64,000 nt of DNA from Megaustenia siamemsis (GCA_032433765.1 JAVIAB010000160.1:33934202-33998201), one strand, 5' to 3'; positions 19,515 to 31,590 are shown, counted from the first letter of the stretch. Translations and numbers: made by a program. The notes: generated by a model not told the origin, from the sequence alone.

Positions 19515-19930
19515 TATGGAAGGCCCCGGTATCACTGCAAACGAATTAAAATCTATAATTGCTCAACCGCCCGTGCCAGTGGAATCATCCGAATTACTAA
19601 CTCATCTCCCAAACAAAGAACGGTAGCTGTAGTCCCCATCATAGCAGTCTCAGCACACGCCAAAGACATAAGGCGAAACCGCATAGAAAGTGAACACGGC
19701 CAACTGTTCCCTGTCATCCGATATCCATCATCGTATCGGAACATGATCAAAACGGATGAAACACACAGCTCACGGTGTGCACAGAGCACTTAACTCAGTA
19801 GCTTCTGCAACAAACCGGACTTGGAATATGAGGAAACTGCAACAAGGAACACTTTTCAGACATAGCCTTCAATGGTTCCTGCCGCCTATCCACCATATTG
19901 CCTGGAAGTTCACGTCCTCCTGAAAATGAT
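19515..19930 (+). repeat. Repeat family R2 copy (coding-like)
   Basis: Matches 36083-36540 in reverse and shorter pieces at 21680-21790, 32480-32580 and 46480-46570. Frames encode MEGPGITANELKSIIAQPPV and, later, HTAHGVHRALNSVA and WNMRKLQQGTLF. Stops and frameshifts are present. Family not recognised. Confidence 0.65.
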
Positions 19931-20199
19931 GATCGATAGTATTTAAAGGTATAGCGCTTGATGATGTTAGGACATCGTGTTTAATATAGGCACCAAGAAG
20001 ACCTTTTATAACAATTAAATTTATTCCAACATAATCCTACTGAAGAAACAACATGAGCTGGCACTACCACAGGTAAATAAACGTGCATGTTTAAATGTGG
20101 TATTTTACACAAGTTTACCCTGGGAATGTAATCATTGGACATTTAATTAAATAACAATGTCTCATGGATGCTTACAAAAAAATTCTTTACAACACTTAG

Positions 20200-20432
20200 T
20201 ACCATTGCTGGAAAAAATGATGACTGTTTCTTCCTAATATTGGAAATTAGCTCTCGTTTTGCTTTGACCTCTTTCAGAACATTTTCATTACTCTTCTTAG
20301 CTGTCCATGGTATTCTCAATATTCTTCTATAAAACCACATTTCTACAGACTCCAGTGATTTTCTTGTCTGTTGTCCTATTGTCCATGATTCACATCCATA
20401 TGTTAATACTGGCTCTACATAACATTTAAGAA
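20200..20432 (-). mobile_element. LINE-C RT C-terminal fragment
   Basis: The minus-strand frame encodes MWFYRRILRIPWTAKKSNEN, matching the 3' part of the 28419-29561 frame. Confidence 0.85.
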
Positions 20433-20990
20433 CTTACTTGCAACACTCGGAAAAAAATCACAAATAATCAACAGCAGAAAAAAAAGAACTATAGAAGTAG
20501 GATGGAACCCGTACTCTTCGGTACAGCGCATCACAACAAGAACCAAACGCTAGAGCACACGGCCAAATCAGTCACCTAAAGAAATAGCTGTCATTGGCGA
20601 TGCCTTTCACGCATGTATACTCATGACTATAGCATTGGGATGCGAACACAACACGGACATACATTGTGTATCTGTATTTTCCTATTAAGAGAAGTATCTC
20701 CATGATATGGAAGGGCTGAATTCTTGCGTTGCAGACAAAAAGTTACATGACGAAACAGTACGAATAGTAGTTTCCAGTGGTTTAGACTGAAGACAAATAA
20801 TAATAAATGAATATTATTATGGGGGGAAACTACCGAGAATATAGATTAGCGAATTATTTCAAGGGAAAAGGTATTTTTACAACACTTGGGAAAAAATCAC
20901 CAAAAATCAACAGAAGAAAAAACAAGAATAATAAATGGTTCAAAGCAGGATCCAACCCGTACTCCTTGGCTGAGGAGGGATCGCCCAAAG
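20433..20990 (-). mobile_element. Relatives of the palindromic element: arm, spacer, second arm
   Basis: 20433-20578 matches the left arm of 16747-17300, and 20579-20773 matches its spacer (shared blocks catgactatagca, gaatagtagttt). Then 20860-20990 repeats the arm in the same direction, not inverted. Both arms are more diverged than those at 16.7 kb. Confidence 0.75.
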
Positions 20991-21308
20991 GTGTGACGTT
21001 TTAATCATGTGATCAGAAGTGATTGGGGTAAAATTAGGTCAGCCGTCTACAGCTTGCGTAGCTCAAGATGTCACAATGGCATGTTTTCGTGAAAAACCCC
21101 TCCGACGGCAGGCTCAGAGATATCGATGACAACGGCTAAGCTGCACGATCTATTTTAAAGCGGTGTATACCGGTTATCGTTGGTTGCTAATCCTCTTGGT
21201 GTAACCTCTTTTATAGTTCTTGGTCCAATATTTTGTTTGGTCGCAAAATTTCAAGAATCTTCCCTAACCAGGTTCTATAAAATTACCAGGAACGAGGTGA
21301 ACATGGTA
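20991..21308. other. No feature recognised
   Basis: Unassigned. Confidence 0.3.
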
Positions 21309-21690
21309 TGTCTCTCTCTCTCTCTGCGTTCAGGACTCAATCAGAGTAAGGATTCCAGACTCTCATATGAAGTCAGCTGTCAGGCTAAGTGTGTTGATCG
21401 CCCCCACAGACAGAACATCACAATTAGAGTCTGTCAGATCCACTCTGACTGAACACCCGTTAATACGTTGCACTGTGTTCTGCGCCAGTGGCCCAGTGCA
21501 TCCGATTTCAGCCAGCATTTTTTCAGGTTTGCTTTCCTTAGCCTTTGATTGTCCCCAATCTTCCTGCAAGGCAGCAGTTGATCTTTTCTGTCGGGGGATT
21601 CTGCCCTTAGATGGTCGGCCTTCCCAGGTTTACGAGCACCATCTGCCCGAGTCACTAGAGGTGACTAACACAGACATGCGACTTGTAATA
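21309..21690 (-). repeat. SINE/LINE-like repeat carrying the shared core
   Basis: On the minus strand 21440-21515 contains gctgaaatcggatgc and cagaacacagtgcaac, a version of the core in SINE-6. The segment with ctcaatcagagtaaggattc recurs at 37182-37250. Confidence 0.55.
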
Positions 21691-21790
21691 TGAGGAAACT
21701 GCAACAAGGAACACATTTCATGCATAGCCTTCATTTGTTCCCGCCGCCTATCCCCATATACCGGTAAGTCACGTCCTCTTGAAAATGATG
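21691..21790 (+). repeat. R2 3' fragment
   Basis: Matches the end of R2: atgaggaaactgcaacaagg through cacgtcctcttgaaaatgat. Confidence 0.7.
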
Positions 21791-22454
21791 ATCATCGTAG
21801 CACTTGATGATGTTAGGCCATCGTTGATGACTCCAATTCCGAACATATAGACACACAGTCAGTCGTCAAATTATTCTTGTTGCACATCAAACAGCAGACC
21901 GTAAGATTTGCGCACGGCCGGTTTAGGGAACCAATACGATGACGTAGGACACAATGTCGCCAAACTCATAATCTCGATACCTTTAGACTTATGTCTGATT
22001 ACTCAAGTGTAAACAGTCTACGACGAACAAAACACGAAGCAACTTCCCCAAAGAGACAAAACTGCGACTGACGAAGTAGTTTACATTAATGTGTAACGTG
22101 GAAATAACTTGCGTCAAAGAATCCCAATAACGGTCTTGAACAGCACTAATGTGACGTAAAGCACAGATCTAGTCTAGACGGAGGAATGTCTCACTCACAA
22201 CACTTGATTCGTCAAAAAACGGACTGTTGTCGACCTACGACCTCGCCTTAGCGACACAGATGTATCAAGCATATCATCATTTTGACTTTTACGCAGAAAA
22301 GTGCAATGAAGATCCGAAATTAATCAGACCTTGGGTGCATTTTCTGCAGCGATCGAGAGGACGTGGACTAGATCCGCCATCTTGGAAACGGAAGTCCCTA
22401 ATAACATGGTATGTTATGATGGCTTTATATTAGAGAGCAATACTAAAGGTGGAA
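21791..22454. other. No feature recognised
   Basis: Unassigned intergenic sequence; short ORFs only. Confidence 0.3.
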
Positions 22455-22600
22455 ACGGGCTCTGTACGCAGGTAATGGGTGGAGTCATTACAGAAGTCAA
22501 CTACACGCAGTCAAATTTGTCTATGTCCTGCACATGCGGGAGTACGGGGAAATGAAAGAGCGGATAGGCTGGCTAGCTATCTGTCACTGAAGACTAAACA
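22455..22600 (+). repeat. R1 5' fragment
   Basis: Matches 5-150: the block catgcgggagtacggggaaa and the flanking gctctgtacgca are shared. Confidence 0.7.
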
Positions 22601-22964
22601 ACAGCCAACTTAGTTCTTAGGCCTACATGCTGAAAACGAATTTCCGGAAAATCCGCCATCAAGCGTGACGTTTTCAGCTTTCTAGCAGGGTGATCGTGTG
22701 TATTGACCGTTCATAAACATAAATTCGTTTGTTTTCCATTTGCACATAAACTACATGTAAGATCGCAGTGATTGTTTGTATGCAGCCTTATAATATCCAT
22801 GAAGTTATATAAATATTTTTTGCTCTTAGGCATTTGATTAATTTGCACAAGTTCTTCTTTATGCTATATTAAAATCGGCCTCGCGGAATTGAACCTAATT
22901 TTAGATCTACGGTGCTCAATCGTGTTCTAAAATTAGTTTTGTTTTCACATTTATATCATCATCA
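22601..22964. other. No feature recognised
   Basis: Unassigned intergenic sequence. Confidence 0.3.
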
Positions 22965-23105
22965 TCATCATCAAGTACCGGGCCTACTGGCGTAGGTGAT
23001 CATGTCTTTTCACAACTTTCGATCTCGGCAGTTCTTTATCATTTCTGTTGTTGACCTTCTGCCAAGCCATTCTCTTAAGCTGTCTGGTATTTTCTTTTCA
23101 TTTAA
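22965..23105 (-). mobile_element. LINE-C 3' end (short)
   Basis: 5'-truncated copy beginning with the (CAT)n tail and caagtaccgggcctactggc. Confidence 0.8.
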
Positions 23106-23196
23106 TTTCATGACCATTTCTGTTACTTCTACACTAATCTTGAATTTATAACATCGTGTACAGTTCCTTATACTAGAAGAATCAATAATAATTCAT

Positions 23197-24085
23197 CATC
23201 AAGTACCGTGCCTGCTGGCGTAGGTGATCATGTCTCTTCACAATTTTCGATCTCGACAGTTATTTATCATTTCTGTTGTTGACCTTCTGCCAAGCCAGTC
23301 TCTTAAGCTGTCTGGTATTTTCTCTCTTTGCTTTCCTCTATCTCTTCGTCCTTCAATTTTTCCCAGTTGTTACAATATATTCCAGTTGTTCTCATTACAT
23401 GGCCAAAAAATGATGATTGTTTCTTCCTAATATTGGAAATTAGATCTCGTTTTGCTTTGACCTCTTTCAGAACATTCTCATTACTCTTCTGAGCTGTCCA
23501 TGGTATTCTCAACATTCTTCTGTAAAACCACATTTCTACAGACTCCAGTGATTTCCTTGTATGTTGTCCTATTGTCCATGATTCATACCCATATGTTAAG
23601 ACTGACTCTACATAACATTTAATAACTCTTTTTCTTATTTCTATTGTCAAAAATGGATTGCATAGTAACTTCCTCATTTTCTGGAAAGCTGCTTTTGCTT
23701 GAGCCATTCTGCATCTCACCTCTTTTGTACATTCTTCCGTCTGAGGTTAACAAAGTTCCCAAATATTTAAATTCATGTACCTGTTTTAATATTGTTCCAC
23801 TTGTCTTCATTTTGCACTGAGGTGATGTCTTTTTCTTTGTTGTTACAATTACTACTGTCTTTTTGCTATTAAGGTTGAGTCCTTTATTTTTGCTTTCTTT
23901 CACTATAATGTCCAACATTTCTTGTAACTCATTTTCACTCTTAGCGATTAAGACTATCATCAGCATACCTTAGATTATTTATACTATGACCTCCAATTGT
24001 TATTCCAGGCATGCCCCTTATGGATCTTAAAATAATCTCACTATAAATATTAAACAAATCTGGTGACAGCACACAACCTTGTCAC
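23197..24085 (-). mobile_element. LINE-C RT fragment, about 890 bp
   Basis: 5'-truncated copy. Minus-strand frames encode [20 protein letters not shown] and MWFYRRMLRIPWTAQKSNEN. A frameshift lies near 23720-23740. The catalytic YADD block is disrupted (reads LRYADD in part with shifts near 23960). Confidence 0.85.
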
Positions 24086-24609
24086 ATTGATATAGGCCGA
24101 AGAAATGCAAATATCTTGATTTTCCCGAGCACCAATTCGACTTTCATTCGAAACCGGTAAACACGAAATGTAATAATGCAAAGTAGCCGTTCATGTCAAA
24201 GGCGTATTCTGTTGTTATTGTTGTGGTGTAATGTTGATTTCTAAAATATGACATTTATATCAACATCATAATGAGTTTGAAATGCAAATTTATAATTATG
24301 CAGGAGTTCACCGTTTTAATATACCAGCACTTCCGCAGGAAATCGAAGATGGATCATTGGTATTGCGATATTCATGACCTAGAGAGATGAACGCAATTGG
24401 CCCTTGGTCTGTATAGGTCATCTTTTTCCAATTGGATTAAACAAGACTCAGAGTATACTCATGTCAAGCAAGGAAGGTAAAGGAAAGTTGACGACTTTGG
24501 CGTCGATGTTATAAGACAGGAGATTCTTTAAAATGTTTGCTACAAATGTACTTGTTACTCCCAGGAAACTGAAATTAATATTTCATGCAGATTGCATTAT
24601 TGACATTTC
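24086..24609. other. Possible 5' part of a DNA transposon
   Basis: No clear terminal repeat seen; it precedes the transposase relic and may belong to it. Confidence 0.3.
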
Positions 24610-25440
24610 TAGGAAAATTGTACGACAGCCGGCTTCACTTTCAGGAAAATTACAGGCGGCAGAAATATTATTTGTGAAAAACCACATTTGATTGTTGCCT
24701 CAAGTAAATACCCGAGGCAGATCCGTGAGCGGCGGAGTCAAGGCTATGATTGTGTATATTTGGACGAATCCTGGGTCAATGCTTACCACACCTATGCTAA
24801 AGAATGACAATCAGTAGACGGTGAACAGAAAAGATCAGTTCTCAGCAGCAAAGACCAGTACATCAAATTAACGCATGCGGGAAGCTGTAAAATTAGCCTT
24901 GTCCGTGACGTTGGACTTATTTCCAATCAACAAGTACCGACGGTAGGGACTACCACATATAAATGAATGGACACATTTTAGGCACTGGTTGTAGAACGAT
25001 CTTCTTCCAATCCTGGATAGACCGTCATGCCTAGTAATGGATAATGCATCTTATCACAATGCTGTATCAGCGGAAGACAAAGTACCAACTGCATCAAATA
25101 CAACAGATCAAATTAGGACATGGATTGCTAAGGAAAATGTCAAATTCAACAACACATATTTCAAACCCGAGTTGTTGCAGCTTGTGAGGAATTTTTAATA
25201 AGGAAAATATGTATCACATTGACAAAATCATTGAGGGATACGGCCACACTTATCTGCGACTCCCTGTGTATCATATTGACACAATCATTGAGGGATAAGA
25301 CCACACTTATCTGCGACTTCCTGTGTATAATGCGCCACTTAATCCGATCGAGCTTGTGTGGGTTAAAGTCAAAGGTCACGTTGCAAAACAAAACAGGACG
25401 TTTACAATATGTGATGTTGAAGTTCTGAAACGTGAGTCCC
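24610..25440 (+). pseudogene. DDE transposase relic (Tc1/mariner-IS630 type)
   Basis: Degenerate plus-strand peptide with the three catalytic blocks in order: YLDESWVNAYHTYAKE (first D, about 24757), VMDNASYHNA (second D, about 25037) and NPIELVWVKVKGHVAKQN (E, about 25341). The blocks are in three different frames and several stops occur, so it is dead. A 57-bp segment just before the third block is duplicated in tandem (25212-25268 and 25269-25325). I could not find convincing terminal inverted repeats. Confidence 0.8.
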
Positions 25441-25849
25441 TCTCAAGAATAGACATTCAATTCTAGAAGAAATGTGTTGCACGTGTGCTCCGGGTGGAAG
25501 ACGAGTTGGCAACAGGATGGATTACAATTTGTCCAGCCATTAACCATTAGCAACCTCTTGGAATCGTCAGATTCGGAATGATGAAGACCATATTTTGTTG
25601 ACAGACTGAATAACAGCCTGCGATGATTACCCGCATGTTGAGCAAATGGTTAAGTGTATGTACAATGGCAACAAATATATTTTCATTTCAAAACGCATCT
25701 TTTTGGGGGTGGAGTTAGGACAACCTGGGGTCTAATGGTGACCGAAGGGCAAAGATTAACTGTAACAAAATGAATTAATGCTTGGGATTGCACATAACTG
25801 TAAACACTCACAATTACTTGACCTATACAAGTATTATGTAGATACGTCT
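25441..25849. other. No feature recognised
   Basis: Possible 3' part of the transposon. Confidence 0.3.
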
Positions 25850-26345
25850 CTTTATCTGTTTATCTATCTTTCGTTCGCCTGAAGTATTGTCAATACATGT
25901 ATCTTCAATGTCGTTTCCTGTAAAAATGTTAATGTCTGTTGTAATTCTTGCAGTGGCCATATAGTTATGTCCGTAGTGTTATATTTGTTGTCCAATGGAT
26001 TTTCCTCAGTCTACAATATTCAGTGCAGTCTTGAAGTATGTGTTCAGCAGTCTGGGGCGCCTGTCCACATGTACATGTAGTTGAGTTGCCGATCTTGAAT
26101 TTTGTATACATGTGACTATGGAGTCGATTGTGTCCTGTTCTGATGCGTATAATGATAACTTGTTCACATCTATTCATATTATGAAAGACATCGTGATTTG
26201 GGGCTTGTGGTCCTCTGATTGATTTGATTATCTGTTTCTTATGATGGTATATAACCGGTGCATATGGATCTGTGCATGTTGCACTTTCTCTTTGCCAGTT
26301 GATCTGTTCTCTAGTTTCATGGTATTCCACAGTGAGTTCAGTCAA
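25850..26345 (-). mobile_element. LINE-D 3' end
   Basis: The minus-strand frame 25965-26345 encodes VIIIRIRTGHNRLHSHMYTK and CTCGQAPQTAEHILQDC, a CX1CX9HX4C-like knuckle after the RNase H domain. The tail ends at the gctatctttcgttcgcctga motif. Confidence 0.85.
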
Positions 26346-26574
26346 TAAGGTCTACAGATGTAATTTTCTAGATTGTAGTGTATGTAGTACTGATCTTGCA
26401 TCTATCAAAAACATTACAGTGGGCTAAGATTACTGTTCAGCCAATTTTTCTATTGCCAACTTTATTGCTCGGATTTCTGCATCGTAATTGTGACAATATT
26501 TCCCTGTTGCTATTTATTAATATCCCTAGTATTATTTGGATACTCTATATATGTGGTCAGGTCAGGTAATTTTC
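26346..26574. other. No feature recognised
   Basis: Short gap between LINE-D and LINE-C; its start may still be LINE-D RNase H sequence. Confidence 0.3.
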
Positions 26575-26789
26575 CCTGCTACTGTATGCAGTAAACAGTA
26601 CAACCTGTGGCTGCCCTGCTGCCTTGCAGGTAAGCTCGGGAGAGTAAAAGGCTAAGGTAGGGTACCCCGAAGTAAAACAACCCCACTGCCTTGTGGGTGA
26701 GACTTTTTAGTCAAAGGCTAGCGGAGCCAACCGTAAACAAACCGACGGAAGGCAACAGAAAACCACCGTCCTAATATCTTTATACAATC

Positions 26790-27521
26790 ATGAATCGCCA
26801 CAACAATAGAAAACACGACAACAACGTTAAGGGGGATTCCAATGGAAAACCCTCGCTCGGTAGGGGACATCATGTGCTACAGGTGATACCCGATCGTCAT
26901 CAAGCTACTGTAAGCAAAATAAGGATAAAACAAACTCTAAAGATAGGTACTTGGAATGTGAGAACACTCATGCAGAAGGGTAAACTAGAAAATATCATAC
27001 AAGAAATGAAAAGAATGGGTTTACAATTACTGGGACTTTGCGAAATGAGATACACCGGATCAGGGGAGATGCATTCTGATAAACATAAAATAATATATTC
27101 TGGAGGTACAGAACACCAAAGAGGAGTAGGTATCATCTTGGATGCAGAAAGAGCAAGAACAGTGAAAGGCTTTTACCCAGTATCTGACAGATTCATTTTA
27201 GTGAAATTGAATGGAAAGCCAATAGACATAAATCTTATACAAGTTTATGCACCAACAGCAGACAGTCTAGACGAAACTATTGATAAATTTTACAACGAGT
27301 TAAATGAGGCACTTCATAAATGCAAACCACATGAAAACACCACAGTTCTAGCGGATTTTAACGCAAAGGTAGGAAAGGAAAGAGTTGAGGAAGTAGTAGG
27401 TCATTATGGCTTAGGCGAGAGGAATGAAAGAGGTGAGAAACTTATTGACTGGGCAAGAACACACAACATGATGATAGGAAACACCTGGTTTAAGCAACAT
27501 CCAAGACGTCTGTGGACATGA
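26790..27521 (+). CDS. LINE-C endonuclease domain (APE type)
   Basis: 243 codons. Visible motifs: GTWNVRTL (strand with catalytic N), LCEMRYTG (catalytic E), VYAPTAD, and ADFNAKVG (D and N; the usual G is A). The frame stops at a TGA where TWK-type proteins read tryptophan (TW). It continues in frame as KSPGDNARNQIDYIM to about 27690. The final SDH motif is not intact (CNSTSFG). DNA nicking for target-primed reverse transcription is the family role; this copy is probably inactive. Confidence 0.85.
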   Translation: MNRHNNRKHDNNVKGDSNGKPSLGRGHHVLQVIPDRHQATVSKIRIKQTLKIGTWNVRTLMQKGKLENIIQEMKRMGLQLLGLCEMRYTGSGEMHSDKHKIIYSGGTEHQRGVGIILDAERARTVKGFYPVSDRFILVKLNGKPIDINLIQVYAPTADSLDETIDKFYNELNEALHKCKPHENTTVLADFNAKVGKERVEEVVGHYGLGERNERGEKLIDWARTHNMMIGNTWFKQHPRRLWT

Positions 27522-28418
27522 AAAAGCCCAGGGGACAACGCACGTAATCAAATTGATTATATAATGATAAGCAATAGATTTAGAAACAGTTTGGTGTGTG
27601 TGAAAACTAGACCAGGGGTAGATTGCAATAGTACCAGTTTTGGGAAAGCTTGGAGTAACATTAAAAACAACAAAATGAGCCTCAGTTAACATCAAGTTAA
27701 ATTTAGATTGATTAAAATCAGACAAGAGGCTGCAAGGCAAATATAAAGTCACAATTCACAACCGGTACAATGCAATAGAGAAGATACAAAGCATTGATGA
27801 ACAGTGGGAAATGCTAAAAGAATCAATGCAACAAACATCAAAAGAGTTCATACCACCAGTGAGGACAAATTAAAAAAAAGAAATGGATGACAGATGACAT
27901 CTTGCAGCTAATGGATACAAGAAGAAGAAATAAAGGAAATAAAGAAGAGTATAAGAGATTAAGTGAAGAAATTGTAGTAAAATGCAATGAAGCAAAAGAA
28001 GCATGGCTAAAAGAGAGATGCAAAGAGATTGAAATGCAACAAAAATGAGATAGTAAAAAAAAAAAGTAAAGTGCCCCCGTCACGCCAAGTGGTGTATAGG
28101 GAATATGGTGTTAGTGACCATAAATTTTACAGACCTTCGGCACATGATTTTTGGGGTAATGTGGTCGGTATTACGCCCGTGCAGCTTTACTTTCCCAGAA
28201 AAAAATCCGGTACCCATTAAAGGCTGGGTGAACCCGGAAGCCGTCGGTTGGGATCGAACCCTACTTCTTGTCCTTTGTAATCCAGTTCACTAACCACTGA
28301 GCTATCACGGCTCCCCAAAAAGGAGATGCTAAAGCTATATACAAACAAATTGAGGAATTAACAGGAAGAAAAACGCAATAAAAAAAATGGATGTCTAAGA
28401 TCAAAAGAAGGGGAACTG
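27522..28418 (+). pseudogene. LINE-C linker between endonuclease and RT, broken
   Basis: Degenerate basic coding sequence (NKGNKEEYKRLSEEI..., KERCKEIEMQQK) with stops and frame breaks. SINE-1 splits it at an A-rich site, after which it resumes [15 protein letters not shown]. Confidence 0.6.
28062..28317 (-). mobile_element. SINE-1 insertion in LINE-C
   Basis: Full-length minus-strand copy within LINE-C. The flanking poly(A)-like aaaaa(g) at both sides is compatible with a short target duplication. Confidence 0.92.
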
Positions 28419-29561
28419 TTGATTGATCAAGAAAACATAAGGGAACGATGGACAGAATACATTAAAGATCTTTATAAAGATGAACGAACGGAAGTAAATA
28501 TTAAGGATAATGGATTATATATGGAAATATTACTAAGAATCATCATGCGAAGAGTGCGAAACAAAATCAGTCCAGAAATTAGCGTTGAACAGTGTGGTTT
28601 TGTTGGAGATAAAGGAACAAGCAATGCCATTTATATCATAAGATCTTTAGTAGGAAGAACCATAGAGGTGAAAACAGATCTATACCTATGTTTCATAGAT
28701 TACACCAAGGCATTTGACAAAGTAAAGCACCAAGAAATAATCAACATTTTAGAAAGCATAAACATAGACAGCAAAGATCTAAGAATAATAAAGAACATGT
28801 ACTGGCAACAAACGGCGGCCATAAGAACTGGAAACCAATTGGGAATGTTTCAACAAATAAAACAGGGTGTTAGACAAGGGTGTGTGCTGTCACCAGATTT
28901 GTTTAATATTTATAGTGAGATTATTTTAAGATCCATAAGGGGCATGCCTGTAATAACAATTGAAGGTCATAATATAAATAATCTAAGGTATGCTGATGAT
29001 ACAGTATTAATTGCTAAGAGTGAAAATGAGTTACAAGAAGTGTTGGACATTATAGTGAAAGAAAGCAAAAATAAAGGACTCAGCCTTAATAGCAAAAAGA
29101 CAGAGCAAAAAGACTTTGTTGTAATGGTAACAACAAAGAAAAAGACATCACTTCAGTGCAAAATAAAGACAAGTGGAACAATATTAAAACAGGTAAATGA
29201 ATTTAAATATTTGGGAACTTTGTTAACCTCAGACGGAAGATGTACAAAAGAGGTGAGATGCAGAATGGCTCAGGCAAAAGCAGCTTTCCAAAAAATGAGG
29301 AAAATACTATGCAATCCATTTTTGACAATAGAAACAAGAAAAAGAGTTCTTAAATGTTACGTAGAGCCAGTCTTAACATATGGATGCGAATCATGGACAA
29401 TAGGACAACAGACAAGAAAATCACTGGAGTCTGTAGAAATGTGGTTTTACAGAAGAAGGTTGAGAATACCATGGCCAGCTAAGAAGAGTAATGAAGAGGT
29501 TCTGAGAGAGGTCAAAGCAAAAAGAGAGCTAATTTCCAATATTAGGAAGAGACAATCATAA
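28419..29561 (+). CDS. LINE-C reverse transcriptase domain (internally deleted)
   Basis: 380 codons. RT blocks in order: [31 protein letters not shown] (motif A aspartate), [18 protein letters not shown] (motif B), [13 protein letters not shown] (catalytic YADD) and [11 protein letters not shown] (motif D). Then the C-terminal [11 protein letters not shown] and [15 protein letters not shown] blocks. The fingers region upstream of EQCGF is too short: [17 protein letters not shown] jumps over the usual PIYKKGD...NYR blocks. Catalytic residues are intact, but the protein is unlikely to be active. Confidence 0.87.
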   Translation: MIDQENIRERWTEYIKDLYKDERTEVNIKDNGLYMEILLRIIMRRVRNKISPEISVEQCGFVGDKGTSNAIYIIRSLVGRTIEVKTDLYLCFIDYTKAFDKVKHQEIINILESINIDSKDLRIIKNMYWQQTAAIRTGNQLGMFQQIKQGVRQGCVLSPDLFNIYSEIILRSIRGMPVITIEGHNINNLRYADDTVLIAKSENELQEVLDIIVKESKNKGLSLNSKKTEQKDFVVMVTTKKKTSLQCKIKTSGTILKQVNEFKYLGTLLTSDGRCTKEVRCRMAQAKAAFQKMRKILCNPFLTIETRKRVLKCYVEPVLTYGCESWTIGQQTRKSLESVEMWFYRRRLRIPWPAKKSNEEVLREVKAKRELISNIRKRQS

Positions 29562-29787
29562 TTTTTTGGCCATGTAATGAGAAGAGAACAACTTGAATAT
29601 ATTGTAACAACTGGAAAAATTGAGGGACGAAGAGATAGAGGGAAGCAAAGAGAAAAAAAATAGCAGACAGCTTAAGAGAATGGTTTTGCAGAAGGTCAAC
29701 AACAGAAATGATAAATAGCTGCCGAGATCGAAAGTTGTGGTGAGACATGATCACCTACGCCAGTAGGCCCGGTACTTTATGATGATG

Positions 29788-30003
29788 ATGAATGAGAAGA
29801 GAACAACTGGAATATATTGCAACAACTGGAAAAAATTGAGGGACGAAGAGATAGAGGGAAGCAACGAGAAAAGATACCAGACAGCTTAAGAGAATGGCTT
29901 GGCAGAAGGTCAACAACAGAAATGATAAAGAACTGTCGAGATCGAAAGTTGTGGAGAGACATGATCACCTACGCCAGCAGGCTCGGTACTTGATGATGAT
30001 GAC
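29788..30003 (+). mobile_element. LINE-C 3' end, second copy in tandem
   Basis: A truncated copy follows immediately after the tail of the first and ends ggctcggtacttgatgatga. Both tails are (TGA)n. Confidence 0.85.
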
Positions 30004-31581
30004 GAATTCCTCTAGAAAGTGCTCTATTGTTTGGTCCAGGATTATAGCTAAATAATACAATATTTAAAATGGTACATATTATCATACTACAATGTACGCC
30101 AACAACTGCTTTGAACAATCGATGACTCAAAATCATCTCTTCTTTGGCATCAAGAGACACGCTTATTTTAGATGGACGGTTAGAACATTTCTTCTTTGTT
30201 TTTTGTGTTGAGTATTTTAGCCATCGACGCCGATTGCAACAATAAAATAATTCACTGTGGTCCACAGCTCCGCTAACCCTAAAGATCTTCTCATTCAGTA
30301 GGCCAGTATAAATATTTGCCATGACTTGCCTCAGGCTGGAACGAAAAAGCAGGCCAACAAGTTACAAGACGGGAAAGTCCAGGATTTTCTGGAAATTAAG
30401 CCTTCCAGAATCGTTTCAACTTTCTTAGGAAATCCGTAGGACCTGTGCATTTTATGTACTTGTCAAATCTTAAAAAAGAAATCTTATTTCATTTCCTCTT
30501 TTTATGTTTTTTTTTTATGACCAGCTCAGTATATTTGAACGCCAATCCTTTCTCCTTTGTTTCTCAGAACGTGTCTCTTACACGCTGACAGACTCCATGT
30601 TAATACAAGTTCTCGTCCAATCCTATTTTTGCAGTTGCCCACCGAATCGATAAATAAACTTCCTGTGGATAATCATATTGAGATCGATATTAAGATAGCA
30701 CAAGAAAGCTGCTGTTTAATCCCGTTAATGTCTGTTCCAGTGTCATGTTCGTCATTATTATATAATAATAAAACTCGCTCTCTCATTTTGTTTCGTTTTG
30801 GAAGAAACCTACCACCGATAAGAGCTTCTTTATTATTTCATATTATTTTCGGTCTGTTGGCTGGAAATTACAAGAATTTTAATTTACAGAATGAGGCAGA
30901 TTACACAACACAACAGGCAGGGGGACTACTATTGAGTGAGAGGCCAGCCAAGAAATGTCAAGAATGAATGCATCAAATTTCCATAGCAGACATATGACGT
31001 AATAATAATTCATTGCTTTAATGTAAGCAGTAAAGGCTGTTATATAAGACTGTTACCAGTGTGGTGGACTAACTGTACTAACTGTCTACAATTCTTAAGT
31101 CGTTATTGTTATCATTTTTATTTTATTATGAAGATGATTTCAAGGTAGTGAAATCTGAGTGAGTAAAATTATATAGAATTTGACATTTATTGATTTATGA
31201 TGATAAGAATGAGAAGGATTTTTAATTACGATTTTTACATAAATTACCATCATTCGTTCCTAATGTTATGTCATTAAATGTGATGATAATGTGATTGCAT
31301 GGTAATGTTAATACTGAGTGAATTGTCTTTGTGCTCAGGATGACACAGGACACAACTCCAGTTCAGTATAAAGTTATATGCTGTAACACTGTATGAGTGT
31401 ATCAGAGTATAAACCTTGCTATAATATAAGCGTTCATGTAACAGTAGACAAGTTAGAAACCTTAAGTCAGCTTGAAGTAATCAAGTTAGTTGATCAATTT
31501 GTAAGAATTAACTAAGCTATATTCTTCAGTATTTGTATGTTGATGAATACTCATATAGTGTTATTGTCAGGTATTTTCATC
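30004..31581. other. Intergenic sequence upstream of EFCAB14
   Basis: The longest stretch without recognised repeats. Several short ORFs (for example 30557-30967, 136 codons) show no family resemblance. Promoter elements of EFCAB14 are expected in its right part. Confidence 0.5.
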
Positions 31582-31589
31582 TATAAAAG
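31582..31589 (+). promoter_or_regulatory. TATA-box-like motif upstream of EFCAB14
   Basis: TATAAAAG occurs 351 bp before the first ATG of EFCAB14 and directly abuts a 12-copy minisatellite. A start site about 30 bp downstream would fall inside the array. The motif is common by chance in AT-rich DNA. Confidence 0.25.
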
Positions 31590-31590
31590 T

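Larger units (their letters stand above)
26575..29785 (+). mobile_element. LINE-C, near full-length, defective
   Basis: The most complete retrotransposon in the window: GC-richer 5' UTR (26575-26789), an APE-type endonuclease frame, a reverse transcriptase frame, and a 3' end closing in cggtactttatgatgatgat. It is interrupted by SINE-1 and by stops, and the RT region appears internally deleted. The style is RTE-like, as in the endonuclease-reverse transcriptase genes common in mollusc assemblies. Confidence 0.88.

Noticed and set aside
30557..30967. 136-codon open frame upstream of EFCAB14
   Set aside because: No recognisable motif, odd composition and no splice context; expected by chance in this length.
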